Notes: generated by a model not told the origin, from the sequence alone. A stretch of DNA of 64,000 nt from JANNNF01 sp040385825 (GCA_040385825.1 JAZKGQ010000026.1:1-64000); one strand, 5' to 3'; positions 1 through 8,363 are shown, counted from the stretch's first letter. A program made the numbers and translations.

Positions 1-668
1 TGCTGGATGACCGCCGTCTGGTGGTCGATGCCTTTGCCCGCTGGCGGATCGTCGATCTGGTGGCGTTCCGTGAATCGGTGGGGGCGGGCGGTGAAAGCCA
101 GGGCCTGCGCCGGCTGGAGGGGATCATCAACCCCGCCATTCAGGAAGTGCTGGGGTCGGTGCCGTCTTCGCGCGTGCTGTCCGAGGATCGCACCGGGTTG
201 ATGAACCAGATCCGCGACATCGCGCGGCGTCAGTCGCAGAATCTGGGGATCGAGGTGATCGATGTGCGTCTGACCCGCACCGATCTGCCGGAACAGAACC
301 TGTCGGCGACCTTTGCGCGGATGCGGGCAGAACGGGAACGCGAGGCGGCCGATGAAATCGCCCGTGGCGGCGAGGCCGCGCAGCGGGTGCGGGCCTCTGC
401 CGACCGGACCGTGGTGGAGCTGACCTCCGAGGCGCGCAAGACGGCCGAAGTGGTGCGCGGTGAGGCCGATGCCGAACGCAACCGGGTTTACGCCGAAGCC
501 TTTGGCCGCGATCCGGAATTCTTTGCCTTCACCCGGTCGCTGACCAGCTATGAACGCGCGCTGAAGGGGGGAAATTCGTCCATCGTGATGCAGCCCGACA
601 GCGAGTTCTTCAGCTATCTGCGCACCGAAAAGGCCCCGGTCGCCGAACCGGCTGCGCCCGCGCCATGA
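1..668 (+). CDS. hflC: HflC, membrane protease modulator (5' truncated by window)
   Basis: This is the C-terminal part of an SPFH/prohibitin-family protein that matches HflC, the partner of HflK in the membrane complex that controls the FtsH protease. The reading frame is open from base 3, so the N-terminal membrane anchor lies outside the window. Visible are the end of the SPFH domain (NPAIQEVLGSV), the long charged helix rich in Arg, Glu and Ala (about 90 residues), and the conserved tail FFAFTRSLTSYERAL and SEFFSYL. It ends in an Ala/Pro-rich tail. The last four bases overlap the next gene (ATGA), and degP follows, the usual hflK-hflC-DUF2065-degP order in this group. Confidence 0.95.
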   Translation, partial: LDDRRLVVDAFARWRIVDLVAFRESVGAGGESQGLRRLEGIINPAIQEVLGSVPSSRVLSEDRTGLMNQIRDIARRQSQNLGIEVIDVRLTRTDLPEQNLSATFARMRAEREREAADEIARGGEAAQRVRASADRTVVELTSEARKTAEVVRGEADAERNRVYAEAFGRDPEFFAFTRSLTSYERALKGGNSSIVMQPDSEFFSYLRTEKAPVAEPAAPAP

Positions 669-868
669 CGCTGATCCTGCTGGCCTTCGGGCTGGTTCTG
701 GTGGTCGAGGGGCTGGCGCTTGCGCTGGCCCCTTTGCGTATCGAGGCCCTGCTTGCGGCCTTTGCCGCCATGACGCGTGATCGTCGCCGCCTGTTGGGGC
801 TGGCGGCGATGGCGCTTGGCACCGGATTGATTGCGCTGGCATATCTTGCGGGATTAACCGTCGCTTAA
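665..868 (+). CDS. DUF2065 (YjeT-like) small membrane protein
   Basis: A 67-residue protein with two hydrophobic segments (about residues 2-20 and 43-65) joined by a short Arg-rich stretch (MTRDRRRLLGLAA). This matches the DUF2065/YjeT family, which is commonly encoded right after hflC. Its start overlaps the hflC stop by ATGA, so the two are very probably co-translated. No biochemical function is established for the family; a role with the HflKC complex is inferred only from gene order. The stop codon lies inside a perfect TTAA-N7-TTAA motif. Confidence 0.85.
   Translation: MTLILLAFGLVLVVEGLALALAPLRIEALLAAFAAMTRDRRRLLGLAAMALGTGLIALAYLAGLTVA
854..868 (+). promoter_or_regulatory. Candidate CtrA binding site upstream of degP
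   Basis: TTAA (854-857), seven bases, TTAA (865-868) is a perfect match to the full CtrA consensus TTAA-N7-TTAA known from alphaproteobacteria. It overlaps the DUF2065 stop codon and lies about 165 bases before the proposed degP start. Binding is inferred from the motif alone. Confidence 0.4.
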
Positions 869-931
869 CCCCGGCGTGATTTGTTACAGCCATACCGTTT
901 CGTTCACATCCAATTGAGCCTGCGCGACGGG

Positions 932-948
932 GTTTGCATTGCGCAAAC
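932..948. promoter_or_regulatory. Palindrome GTTTGC-N5-GCAAAC in the degP promoter region
   Basis: The 17-base inverted repeat GTTTGCATTGCGCAAAC sits about 86 bases before the proposed degP start. Its core TTTGC-N5-GCAAA, with identical spacing, recurs at 6213-6229 ahead of the Hpt/sigma54-regulator pair. This suggests a shared but unidentified regulator. Confidence 0.4.
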
Positions 949-1034
949 GAATGCCTAACTGTTGGATGCAGCCGACGCGCGGCCTTGTCCTTGCTACCGA
1001 TGCCCCGCGCCGCCCGAACAAAAGGAGTTCGCCC

Positions 1035-2504
1035 TTGTCTCATGCTTCCCTTGCCCGAACCGCCGCAGCCCAGGCGCGCCCGGTTCCGCGGTTTCTGATG
1101 GCGCTCAGCCTTGGCGTGGCACTGGCCATCGTGCCGGTGTTGCAGGCCCGTGCGCAAAGCGCGCCGGAAAGTTTTGCCGATCTGGCCGACAAGATCAGCC
1201 CATCGGTCGTGAACATCACCACATCCTCGATGGTCGCCAGCCCGGCCGAGGGCACCCCGATGGTGCCCGAAGGCAGCCCGTTCGAGGATTTCTTCAAGGA
1301 ATTCCAGAACCCCAATGGCGGCGGCGATGAACCCCGCCGGTCCGAGGCGCTTGGCTCGGGTTTCGTGATCTCGGAGGACGGCTATATCGTCACCAACAAC
1401 CATGTCATTGCCGGCGCAGATGAAATCGAGATCGAATTCTTTGCCGGCAAGCGCCTGGAGGCCAAGCTGATCGGGGCCGATCCGAAAACCGACATCGCGC
1501 TGCTGAAGGTGGAAAGCCCTGATCCGCTGCCCTTCGTGTCCTTCGGCAATTCCGACCTGATGCGCGTGGGCGATTGGGTCGTGGCCATGGGCAACCCGCT
1601 GGGTCAGGGGTTTTCGGTGTCGGCAGGCATCGTGTCTGCCCGCAACCGCGAGCTTTCGGGCACCTATGACGACTATCTGCAAACCGATGCCGCGATCAAC
1701 CGGGGCAACTCGGGCGGGCCGCTGTTCAACATGGACGGGGCGGTGATCGGGGTGAACACGGCGATCCTGTCGCCCAATGGCGGGTCGATCGGCATTGGCT
1801 TTTCCATGGCGTCGAACGTGGTGTCCAAGACCGTGGCGCAGCTGAAAGAGTTTGGCGAAACCCGCCGGGGCTGGCTGGGCGTGCGGATTCAGGACGTGAC
1901 CCCCGATGTGGCCGAGGCCATGGGGCTGGCGGCGGCGACCGGCGCGCTGGTGACCGATGTGCCGGAAGGTCCGGCCAAGGCGTCGGGCATTCAGGCCGGC
2001 GATGTGATCACGCTGTTTGATGGCCAGGATGTGGCCAGCAGCCGTGACTTGACGCGCCGCGTGGCCGATGCCCCGGTGGGCGAGGCTGTGCCGGTGGTCG
2101 TGCTGCGCGATGGCAAGACCGAAACCCTGCAAGTCACTCTGGGCCGCCGCGAAGAAGCCGAGGCCGAAAGCATCCCCGCCGCCGCTGCCGCGCCCGAAGA
2201 CGCCAAAGAGGCCGAAATGCTGGGTCTGACCCTGGCCCCGCTGACCGGCGAGGCGCGCGAACAACTCGGTCTGACCGCAGATGCGGCAGGGTTGCTGGTG
2301 ATGAAGGTCGATGTGGCGTCCGAAGCCTATGGCAAGGGTCTGCGCGAGGGCGATCTGATCACCGAGGCTGGCCAGCAGAAGGTGGCGCGCCTGAAAGATC
2401 TGGAGGACCGGGTGGCCGAGGCCAAGTCGGCCGGGCGCAAGTCGCTGTTGCTGCTGATCCGTCGTGGCGGCGATCCGCGCTTTGTGGCGCTGGCGGTCGA
2501 GTAA
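1035..2504 (+). CDS. degP: DegP/HtrA (Do family) periplasmic serine protease
   Basis: A periplasmic serine protease and chaperone of the Do/HtrA family. The catalytic triad is visible as His123 (TNNHVIAG), Asp153 (KTDIALLKV) and Ser226 (RGNSGGPLF), followed by two PDZ domains (roughly residues 270-360 and 390-485). I start it at the TTG at 1035 because AAAGGAG lies seven bases upstream and the product then begins with a clean signal peptide (hydrophobic core FLMALSLGVALAIVPVLQA, then cleavage near ARAQS). An in-frame ATG at 939 would add 32 residues and has no ribosome site. The location after hflC and DUF2065 fits membrane protein quality control. Length (489 aa) is normal. Confidence 0.95.
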   Translation: MSHASLARTAAAQARPVPRFLMALSLGVALAIVPVLQARAQSAPESFADLADKISPSVVNITTSSMVASPAEGTPMVPEGSPFEDFFKEFQNPNGGGDEPRRSEALGSGFVISEDGYIVTNNHVIAGADEIEIEFFAGKRLEAKLIGADPKTDIALLKVESPDPLPFVSFGNSDLMRVGDWVVAMGNPLGQGFSVSAGIVSARNRELSGTYDDYLQTDAAINRGNSGGPLFNMDGAVIGVNTAILSPNGGSIGIGFSMASNVVSKTVAQLKEFGETRRGWLGVRIQDVTPDVAEAMGLAAATGALVTDVPEGPAKASGIQAGDVITLFDGQDVASSRDLTRRVADAPVGEAVPVVVLRDGKTETLQVTLGRREEAEAESIPAAAAAPEDAKEAEMLGLTLAPLTGEAREQLGLTADAAGLLVMKVDVASEAYGKGLREGDLITEAGQQKVARLKDLEDRVAEAKSAGRKSLLLLIRRGGDPRFVALAVE

Positions 2505-2521
2505 GCTTGCAAGACAGATCT

Positions 2522-2547
2522 GGGGCGGCGGGGAAACCTGCCGCCCC
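2522..2547. terminator. Hairpin between convergent degP and HD-domain genes
   Basis: An 8-bp GC-rich stem, GGGGCGGC / GCCGCCCC, closes over a 10-base loop in the 57-base gap between two convergent genes. It lacks a good T-run on either strand, so function as a bidirectional terminator is plausible but not certain. Confidence 0.5.
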
Positions 2548-2561
2548 AAAACCATTGCGCC

Positions 2562-3191
2562 CTATTCTATTTCGCCAAGCAGCCTTGTGCGAAAGCTCGC
2601 CATCCAGTCGGCGCGTTCCAGGGCCATCTCTCGCCCCGCGGCGGTGCGCATCGTCTCGACGACCCTGAACAGCTTGACCTGCAAATGATCCAGCGCAAAG
2701 CGGCGGTCATCCAGCGGGCGGCGCAGGGCCATGGGGTCGTCCGCATCGAACAGCCCACCCTGCATCGCCCCTGCCACATGGAACATGCGCGCGATGCCGA
2801 TGGCGCCCAGGGCCTCCAGCCGGTCGGCGTCCTGCACGATCTTTGCCTCGGTCGTTTGCGGCGGGATGGCTGCGGAAAAGCTGTGGGCGGCGATGGCATG
2901 GGCCACGGCGTCCAGCTTGTGCGCCGCAAAACCCGCCCCGCGCAGATAGGCGACCGCCACTTCGGCCGACCGGGCCGAGGCGGTGGCGCGGTCCGGTGCA
3001 TCCTTGGGCAGGTTCACCACATCGTGAAAAAAGCACGCGGCGCACAGCACATCCATATCCGCGCCGCCCATGGCGCGGGCGATGGTCTGCGCATTGGCCC
3101 AGACCCGGCGCAGATGGCCCAGATCATGCGCGCCGTCGGACTGGCCGGCCCAATGGCGCAGCACCTCGGCCTCATAGGCGGTTTGCGTCAT
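2562..3191 (-). CDS. HD-domain metal-dependent phosphohydrolase
   Basis: A 209-residue soluble protein of the HD superfamily (YedJ-like). Metal ligands are visible in order: AHDLGHLRRV near residue 22, the FFHD doublet near residue 55, a histidine in AAHSFSAA near 110, and the QDADRLEALG motif near 135 that is typical of the family. These enzymes hydrolyse phosphate esters, often of nucleotides, but the substrate cannot be told from sequence. Its start overlaps the stop of the upstream lipoprotein gene by ATGA, so the two form one operon. Confidence 0.85.
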   Translation of the reverse strand: MTQTAYEAEVLRHWAGQSDGAHDLGHLRRVWANAQTIARAMGGADMDVLCAACFFHDVVNLPKDAPDRATASARSAEVAVAYLRGAGFAAHKLDAVAHAIAAHSFSAAIPPQTTEAKIVQDADRLEALGAIGIARMFHVAGAMQGGLFDADDPMALRRPLDDRRFALDHLQVKLFRVVETMRTAAGREMALERADWMASFRTRLLGEIE

Positions 3192-3721
3192 TTCAACGTC
3201 TCGATATCGGCGGCGATGATGCCCAGTTCGCGGGCGGCGGCCAGCGACAGATGGTCGCTGTCCAGCCCGCGCGTAGATTGAAACCGCCGGATGGCATCGC
3301 GCGTCGGGGCGTCGGTGTTGCCGGTCAGTGGCAGCAGATAGAACCCGCGGGCCTTCAGCGCGCGTTGCAGCGTGGCAATGAAATCAGGGGTCATCTGGGC
3401 CGGGCAGGGACTGCGGAACCAGACGGTTTCGCGGGCCTCGACAATGCTTTGGCTGGTTTCGGTGCGAAACACCGCAGGGGTGGTGACCGCCCCGTCCGGG
3501 CCACGGATTTCGGGCGTGGCCAGCACCTGTTCGGTCACGGTTTCAATGACGGCGGGCTTGATGTCGGCCTGCCAGCAGGCGCCTGCGGGGCCGGGGGGCG
3601 GGCCATCGTTGCGCGGGCGCACCAGTTCTGCCGACAGATCGCGGCGCGAGGGGGCCTCGGGAAGGCCCGGCTGGCAGGCCGTCAGCAGCACGAGGCCGCC
3701 TAGAAGAAAGGGTCTGATCAT
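3188..3721 (-). CDS. Lipoprotein with C-terminal peptidoglycan-binding-like domain
   Basis: The start at 3721 gives a lipoprotein signal, MIRPFLLGGLVLLTACQPG, with Cys16 as the lipidation site; a longer frame to 3796 would bury this signal. The middle region is unremarkable. The last 60 residues (LQRALKARGFYLLPLTGNTDAPTRD onward in spirit) resemble a peptidoglycan-binding domain 1 repeat: an LQ helix, a G-T-DAPTRDAIRRFQ helix, then an LGI ending. It probably sits in the periplasm, anchored to a membrane and touching the cell wall. It overlaps the HD-domain gene by four bases. Confidence 0.75.
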   Translation of the reverse strand: MIRPFLLGGLVLLTACQPGLPEAPSRRDLSAELVRPRNDGPPPGPAGACWQADIKPAVIETVTEQVLATPEIRGPDGAVTTPAVFRTETSQSIVEARETVWFRSPCPAQMTPDFIATLQRALKARGFYLLPLTGNTDAPTRDAIRRFQSTRGLDSDHLSLAAARELGIIAADIETLK

Positions 3722-3920
3722 TCTGCCCGTCTGCCCGTATCCGTCTTGCCAAGCGCCTGTTTTCGCCCCGGTCCGGGCGGCGTTGTGCGGCACCATAGCG
3801 GGAAACCTGCCGCCGCGAAAGCCTGTGGCGCGGCAGACGCCCGCGGGCTGCGCGGCTCTGGCATCGGGGGGAATTTTGTCCTATGTCATGCGGCGAAGAT
3901 GGCCCTAGGGATGCAGGACA

Positions 3921-4244
3921 ATGGCGAAGATTACCTATGTGGAATTTGGCGGCAAACAGCATGTGATCGAGGTCGGCAACGGCATGACCGTGATGGAGGG
4001 CGCGCGGGACAACGGCATTCCCGGCATCGAGGCCGATTGCGGCGGGGCCTGCGCCTGTTCGACCTGCCATGTCTATGTCGATCCGGCCTGGGTTGAAAAG
4101 CTGCCCAAGAAGGACGCGATGGAGGAGGACATGCTGGATTTCGCATGGTCGCCCGACCCGGTCCGGTCGCGTCTGACCTGCCAGATCAAGGTGTCTGCCG
4201 CGCTGGACGGGCTGGTGGTTCACATGCCGGAAAAGCAGATCTGA
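3921..4244 (+). CDS. 2Fe-2S ferredoxin, adrenodoxin type
   Basis: A 107-residue electron carrier of the adrenodoxin/putidaredoxin type. The cluster ligands are in DCGGACACSTCHV (Cys-X5-Cys-X2-Cys) and the distal Cys in RLTCQIK. The acidic stretch DAMEEDMLDFA, which binds partner proteins in this family, is also present. Such ferredoxins serve cytochrome P450s or iron-sulfur cluster assembly; no P450 or isc gene is nearby, so the partner is unknown. Its stop directly abuts the stop of the convergent response regulator gene, leaving no intergenic DNA. Confidence 0.93.
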   Translation: MAKITYVEFGGKQHVIEVGNGMTVMEGARDNGIPGIEADCGGACACSTCHVYVDPAWVEKLPKKDAMEEDMLDFAWSPDPVRSRLTCQIKVSAALDGLVVHMPEKQI

Positions 4245-5669
4245 CTACAGGGGCGGCGCTGCGTCGCCGCCCGTCTTGCCCCAGCTTTCGATCTTGCGGT
4301 ACAGGGTCGACGGCGACACCGCCAGCACGCGCGAGGCTTTGGGAACCGACCCGCCATGGCGGGCAAGGGTGGCCTCGATGACGGCGCGTTCAGCCTCGGC
4401 CAGGGTCATGCCGACCAGACTGTCGATGGTCTGCACCGTGGCCGGGGCGTTCAGCGCCACGGGCTGCGGGGCGGGCTGGCTGTAGGATTGCGTCAGATCT
4501 TCGGGCAGGGTGTCCAGCGTGACCCAGCCCCCGTCATTCAGCACCACCACGTTGCGGATCACGTTCAGCACCTGACGCACGTTTCCGGGCCAGGGCAGGC
4601 GGCGGAACAGGGCGATCACATCGGGGGTCAGGCCGATGAAGCGGCGGCCTTCTTCCTCGGCAAAGCGCGTCAGGGCGGTTTCGGCAATCTCGATCACATC
4701 GGCGCCGCGGTCGCGCAAGGGGGGCATGTGGATCGGCACGACATACAGCCGATAATACAGGTCTTCGCGGAAATGCCCGCGCCGCACGGCATCCAGCGGG
4801 TCGCGGTTGGTGGCGCAGACGATGCGGACATTGACCTTGCGGGGCCGGGTGGATCCCACCGGCTGCACCGTCGAGGTTTGCAGGAACCGCAGCAGCTTGG
4901 TTTGCAGCGCCGGGGCCATTTCGCAAATCTCGTCCAGAAACAGGGTGCCGCCATCGGCCGCCGTGGCAGCGCCCGGCTTGTCGGAAATGGCGCCGGTAAA
5001 GCTGCCCTTCATATGGCCGAACACCTCGGATTCCAGCAGATCCTGCGGAATGGCCCCGCAGTTCAGCGCGATGAACGGGCCGTTGGCGCGGGTGGAATTG
5101 CCATGCACGGCCAGCGCGCACAGTTCCTTGCCGGTGCCGCTTTCGCCGGTGATGAACACTGTCGCCATCGACCGGGCCACGGACGCGATCTTGGCATGGA
5201 TGCGGGCCATCGGCTCTGACGTGCCGATGAAGGCACCGGACGGGGCGGGCACCGGGGCGGGGGCGGATCTGGCAAGGCTGGCGGCCGCCGCCCGCCGGGT
5301 GCCCCGCCCGCCTCTGGCATTTTCGACCGCGCCCAGAAGCCGGGTTTCATCGAACGGCTTGACCAGAAATTCATGGGCGCCCGCGCGCATCGCCTCGACC
5401 GCCTTGTTGATCGACCCGTGGGCGGTAATCACGATCACCCGCGCCTCGGGCTGATGGGCCAGCAGATCCTGCATGAGCGCCAGCCCGTCGCGGTCGGGCA
5501 GCATCAGATCCAGCAGCACAACCCGCGCGGGCTGGGCCATGAACATTTCTAGCCCTTCGGCGGCGGTGCTGGCCATGCGGACCGTGTGGCCCGCCGATTT
5601 CAGCACCGAGGCATAGACCAGTTGCAGCGAGGGCGTGTCTTCGATCAGCAGCAGGGCGGGGTCGGTCAT
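4245..5669 (-). CDS. Sigma54-dependent response regulator (NtrC/LuxO family)
   Basis: A 474-residue, three-domain regulator. Residues 1-120 form a receiver domain (phospho-acceptor Asp in LLDLMLPD, Lys in FLVKPFD). About 145-380 is an AAA+ sigma54-activation domain with Walker A GESGTGKE, Walker B GGTLFLDEI, an arginine finger region and the loop GSFTGA. The end is a Fis-type helix-turn-helix (ASRVLAVSPSTLYRKI). The loop reads GSFTGA rather than the commonest GAFTGA. Translation is coupled to an upstream Hpt gene through an ATGA overlap, suggesting a phosphorelay whose sensor kinase is elsewhere. It probably activates sigma54 promoters, but targets are unknown. Confidence 0.92.
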   Translation of the reverse strand: MTDPALLLIEDTPSLQLVYASVLKSAGHTVRMASTAAEGLEMFMAQPARVVLLDLMLPDRDGLALMQDLLAHQPEARVIVITAHGSINKAVEAMRAGAHEFLVKPFDETRLLGAVENARGGRGTRRAAAASLARSAPAPVPAPSGAFIGTSEPMARIHAKIASVARSMATVFITGESGTGKELCALAVHGNSTRANGPFIALNCGAIPQDLLESEVFGHMKGSFTGAISDKPGAATAADGGTLFLDEICEMAPALQTKLLRFLQTSTVQPVGSTRPRKVNVRIVCATNRDPLDAVRRGHFREDLYYRLYVVPIHMPPLRDRGADVIEIAETALTRFAEEEGRRFIGLTPDVIALFRRLPWPGNVRQVLNVIRNVVVLNDGGWVTLDTLPEDLTQSYSQPAPQPVALNAPATVQTIDSLVGMTLAEAERAVIEATLARHGGSVPKASRVLAVSPSTLYRKIESWGKTGGDAAPPL

Positions 5670-6079
5670 GGCGGGGGGGATGCGTTCTGGCCCGGATCGG
5701 CCTTATGGCCCGGATCGGCCTTCTGATCGGTGACAAAGCGGATCAGCCGGTCCAGCAGCGGCAGCGTCGCCGCGACAAGGCCCGGCAGGGCATCGCCGCG
5801 TTGCAGATGGGCGAGGCGGTTCATGTCTTCGGCCAGGGTTTGCAGCGGCGTGGCCCCGACCGCGCCTGCCAGCGCCACCAGAACATGGCTGTGCGCCCGG
5901 ATCGCCAGCCAGTCGGCAGGGGCGGCGGCGGCGTGGGTCAGGCCGGTCTGCACGGCCTGCAGATCTTCGGCCAGACGGTCCAGCAGTTCGGCACCGGCGA
6001 CCGGGCCTGCCAGGTGCATCAACCGCCGAAAGATCTGATCATCGGGCAGGACCGCCTGCAAGATCGGGGGCGTCGGCAT
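5666..6079 (-). CDS. Hpt-domain phosphotransfer protein
   Basis: A small helical protein with a histidine phosphotransfer signature: the stretch IRAHSHVLVALAGAVGA (middle of the protein) resembles the Hpt consensus of His followed by a small-residue, Gly-rich turn. I place the start at 6079 (137 aa) because GAGG lies six bases upstream; longer in-frame starts up to 6220 have no ribosome site and the extra residues do not look conserved. It ends in a short repeat, KADPGHKADPGQ. It overlaps the sigma54 regulator by ATGA, so it likely passes phosphate to that receiver. Confidence 0.7.
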   Translation of the reverse strand: MPTPPILQAVLPDDQIFRRLMHLAGPVAGAELLDRLAEDLQAVQTGLTHAAAAPADWLAIRAHSHVLVALAGAVGATPLQTLAEDMNRLAHLQRGDALPGLVAATLPLLDRLIRFVTDQKADPGHKADPGQNASPPP

Positions 6080-6212
6080 GGCCAGCCTCATCAACTCTGC
6101 ATCATCGCCACAGATGGCTTGACCCTGCCTGACCGCCGAAAGTGCCATTTCTGAGGCCAGACAGGCACCGGCCAAAGGCATTTGCGCAGCGACAGCGAAG
6201 GCAGCGTCATTT

Positions 6213-6229
6213 CTTTGCATAATGCAAAG
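6213..6229. promoter_or_regulatory. Palindrome CTTTGCATAATGCAAAG upstream of hpt/sigma54 regulator
   Basis: A perfect 17-base inverted repeat in the gap between prpE and the Hpt gene. Its core, TTTGC-N5-GCAAA, has the same arms and spacing as the palindrome upstream of degP (932-948). It lies about 135 bases before the preferred Hpt start and contains the ATG of the longest alternative start. Confidence 0.45.
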
Positions 6230-6271
6230 AGTTTACGCATTCTGCATCGCATGTCCAGCGATGCCGCTACG

Positions 6272-8164
6272 TCAGCCCTTGGCATAGCCCAGACTGCGCA
6301 AGGCCAAGGTGATCTCGTCCAAGATGGCCGGGTCGTCGATGGTCGCGGGCATTTTCCACGTCACGCCATCGGCGATCTTGCCCATCGTGCTGCGCAGGAT
6401 CTTGCCCGAGCGGGTCTTGGGCAGACGGTCCACCACCACGGCACGCTTGAAATCGGCCACCGGGCCGATCTTGTCGCGCATCAGGGCCACACAATCGGCC
6501 ACCACATCGGCGGCATTGCGGGTGCAGCCCTTGTTCAGGCACAGGAAGCCAAGCGGGGATTGGCCCTTCAGCGCATCGGCCACCCCGATCACCGCGCATT
6601 CGGCCACGTCGGGGTGGCCTGCCAACACTTCCTCCATCGCGCCGGTCGACAGGCGGTGGCCCGCCACGTTGATCACGTCATCGGTGCGCGCCATGATGTA
6701 AAGATAGCCGTCCGCATCGACATAGCCCGCATCGCCGGTTTCATAATAGCCCGGAAAATGCGCGAGATAACTTTTCTCGAACCGGCTTTCCGCATTCCAC
6801 AGGGTGGGCAGGGTGCCGGGCGGCAGGGGCAGGCGGATCGCGATGGCCCCAAGCGTGCCTGACGATACCGGATGCCCGGCCTCGTCCAGCACCTGCACGT
6901 CGTAGCCCGGCATCGGCATGGCAGGGCTGCCGATCTTTACCGGCAAAGCCTCGATCCCCAGGGGGTTGGCGGCGATGGCATAGCCGGTTTCGGTCTGCCA
7001 CCAATGGTCGATCACCGGCACCTTCAGGTGGCGCTGCGCCCACAGGATGGTGTCGGGGTCGGCCCGTTCGCCCGCCAGAAACAGCGAGCGCAACCCGGAA
7101 AGATCATGCCCCGGCACCAGCAGCCCCTGCGGATCATCGCGCTTGATCGCCCGCAGCGCGGTTGGCGCGGTAAAGAAGCAGCGCACCTTGTGTTCAGCCA
7201 TCACCCGCCAGAAGGCAGCCGCATCGGGGGTGCCCACGGGTTTGCCTTCATACATGACGGTGGTGCAGCCGGCGATCAGCGGGCCATAGCAGATGTAGCT
7301 GTGCCCCACGACCCAGCCCACATCCGACGCCGCCCAGAACACATCGCCGGGACCGCAATCATAGATCGACCGCATGGTCCAACTGATTGCCACCAGATGC
7401 CCCGCCGTGGGCCGCACCACACCTTTGGGCGCGCCAGTGGTGCCCGAGGTGTAGAGGATATAGGCCGGATGATTGCCCGCAACGGCCACGCAATCGGCGG
7501 GGGGCGCCCCGTCGATGAAGGCGGCCCAGTCGATGTCACGGTCCGGGGTCAGATCGGCCTGCCCCTGCGGGCGTTGCAGGATCACGCAGAAATCGGGCTG
7601 GTGCGCGGCAATCGCAAGCGCCTCGTCCAGCAGCGGCTTGTAGGGCACGACGCGCGCAGGCTCGATGCCGCAGGACGCGGCAAGAATGGCCTTGGGGGTG
7701 CAGTCATCAATCCTGACCGCCAGTTCGGCGGCGGCAAAGCCGCCAAAGACCACGCAATGCACCGCGCCGATCCGGGCGCAGGCCAGCATCGCCACCACGG
7801 CTTCGGGCACCATCGGCATGTAGAGGATCACCCGGTCGCCCTTGCCCACCCCCCGCGCCTGCAAGGCCCCGGCCAGTTGCGCCACGCGGGTCTGCAACTG
7901 GGCATAGGTGACGGTGGCCTGGCTGCCCGTCACCGGGCTGTCATGGATGATCGCCGCCTGCGCCCCACGCCCGGCCAGCACATGCCGGTCCACCGCATTG
8001 TAGCAGGTGTTGACAGTGGCATCGGTGAACCATTCGTAGAACGGGGCGCGTGTGGCGTTCAGCGCATGGGTCGGGGGCGTGACCCAGTCAATCGCCTGCG
8101 CCGCGTCCAGCCAGAAGGCCTCGGGATCGGCCTGCCAGCCTGCGTAAACCGCTGCATATGTCAT
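6272..8164 (-). CDS. prpE: Propionyl-CoA synthetase (acyl-CoA ligase)
   Basis: A 630-residue AMP-forming ligase that activates propionate (and probably acetate or acrylate) to the CoA thioester. The N-terminus (AGWQADPEAFWLDAAQ) is the ACAS_N segment typical of PrpE. The ATP-binding motif YTSGTTGAPKG, the YETGDAG motif and the C-terminal catalytic lysine region PKTRSGKILRS are intact. The start at 8164 is set by a GGGAGG site eight to nine bases upstream. Three TTTGCAAA palindromes lie upstream, the motif linked to short-chain acyl-CoA regulators. A methylmalonyl-CoA epimerase gene elsewhere in the window belongs to the same propionate route. Confidence 0.92.
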   Translation of the reverse strand: MTYAAVYAGWQADPEAFWLDAAQAIDWVTPPTHALNATRAPFYEWFTDATVNTCYNAVDRHVLAGRGAQAAIIHDSPVTGSQATVTYAQLQTRVAQLAGALQARGVGKGDRVILYMPMVPEAVVAMLACARIGAVHCVVFGGFAAAELAVRIDDCTPKAILAASCGIEPARVVPYKPLLDEALAIAAHQPDFCVILQRPQGQADLTPDRDIDWAAFIDGAPPADCVAVAGNHPAYILYTSGTTGAPKGVVRPTAGHLVAISWTMRSIYDCGPGDVFWAASDVGWVVGHSYICYGPLIAGCTTVMYEGKPVGTPDAAAFWRVMAEHKVRCFFTAPTALRAIKRDDPQGLLVPGHDLSGLRSLFLAGERADPDTILWAQRHLKVPVIDHWWQTETGYAIAANPLGIEALPVKIGSPAMPMPGYDVQVLDEAGHPVSSGTLGAIAIRLPLPPGTLPTLWNAESRFEKSYLAHFPGYYETGDAGYVDADGYLYIMARTDDVINVAGHRLSTGAMEEVLAGHPDVAECAVIGVADALKGQSPLGFLCLNKGCTRNAADVVADCVALMRDKIGPVADFKRAVVVDRLPKTRSGKILRSTMGKIADGVTWKMPATIDDPAILDEITLALRSLGYAKG

Positions 8165-8259
8165 GGCCGGGCCTCCCTCAAAGCTGGGCAAGTGTTACGG
8201 CAGGGCGGGGCAGGCACGCAACGGCCTTGGCACAGGAATGCGGCGAAAGGCATCGGAAA

Positions 8260-8348
8260 TTTGCAAAAACCGGCCTGCGCGGCAAGGACGGTTTTGCAAA
8301 CCCCGGCGCGATGTGACACGGGCGTCGCAATGCACCGGGGTTTGCAAA
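8260..8348 (-). promoter_or_regulatory. Three TTTGCAAA operators upstream of prpE
   Basis: The perfect 8-base palindrome TTTGCAAA occurs at 8260-8267, 8293-8300 and 8341-8348, all in the gap upstream of prpE. TTTGCAAA is the recognition core reported for the short-chain fatty acyl-CoA regulators (PccR of Rhodobacter sphaeroides and RamB of actinobacteria). Control of prpE by such a regulator is a well-supported inference. The regulator gene is not in this window. Confidence 0.65.
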
Positions 8349-8363
8349 GTGGTGGGGGCCGCC

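Noticed and set aside
939..1034. Longer DegP start at ATG 939
   Set aside because: There is no ribosome site, and the extra residues would precede the signal peptide; the TTG at 1035 has AAAGGAG at good spacing.
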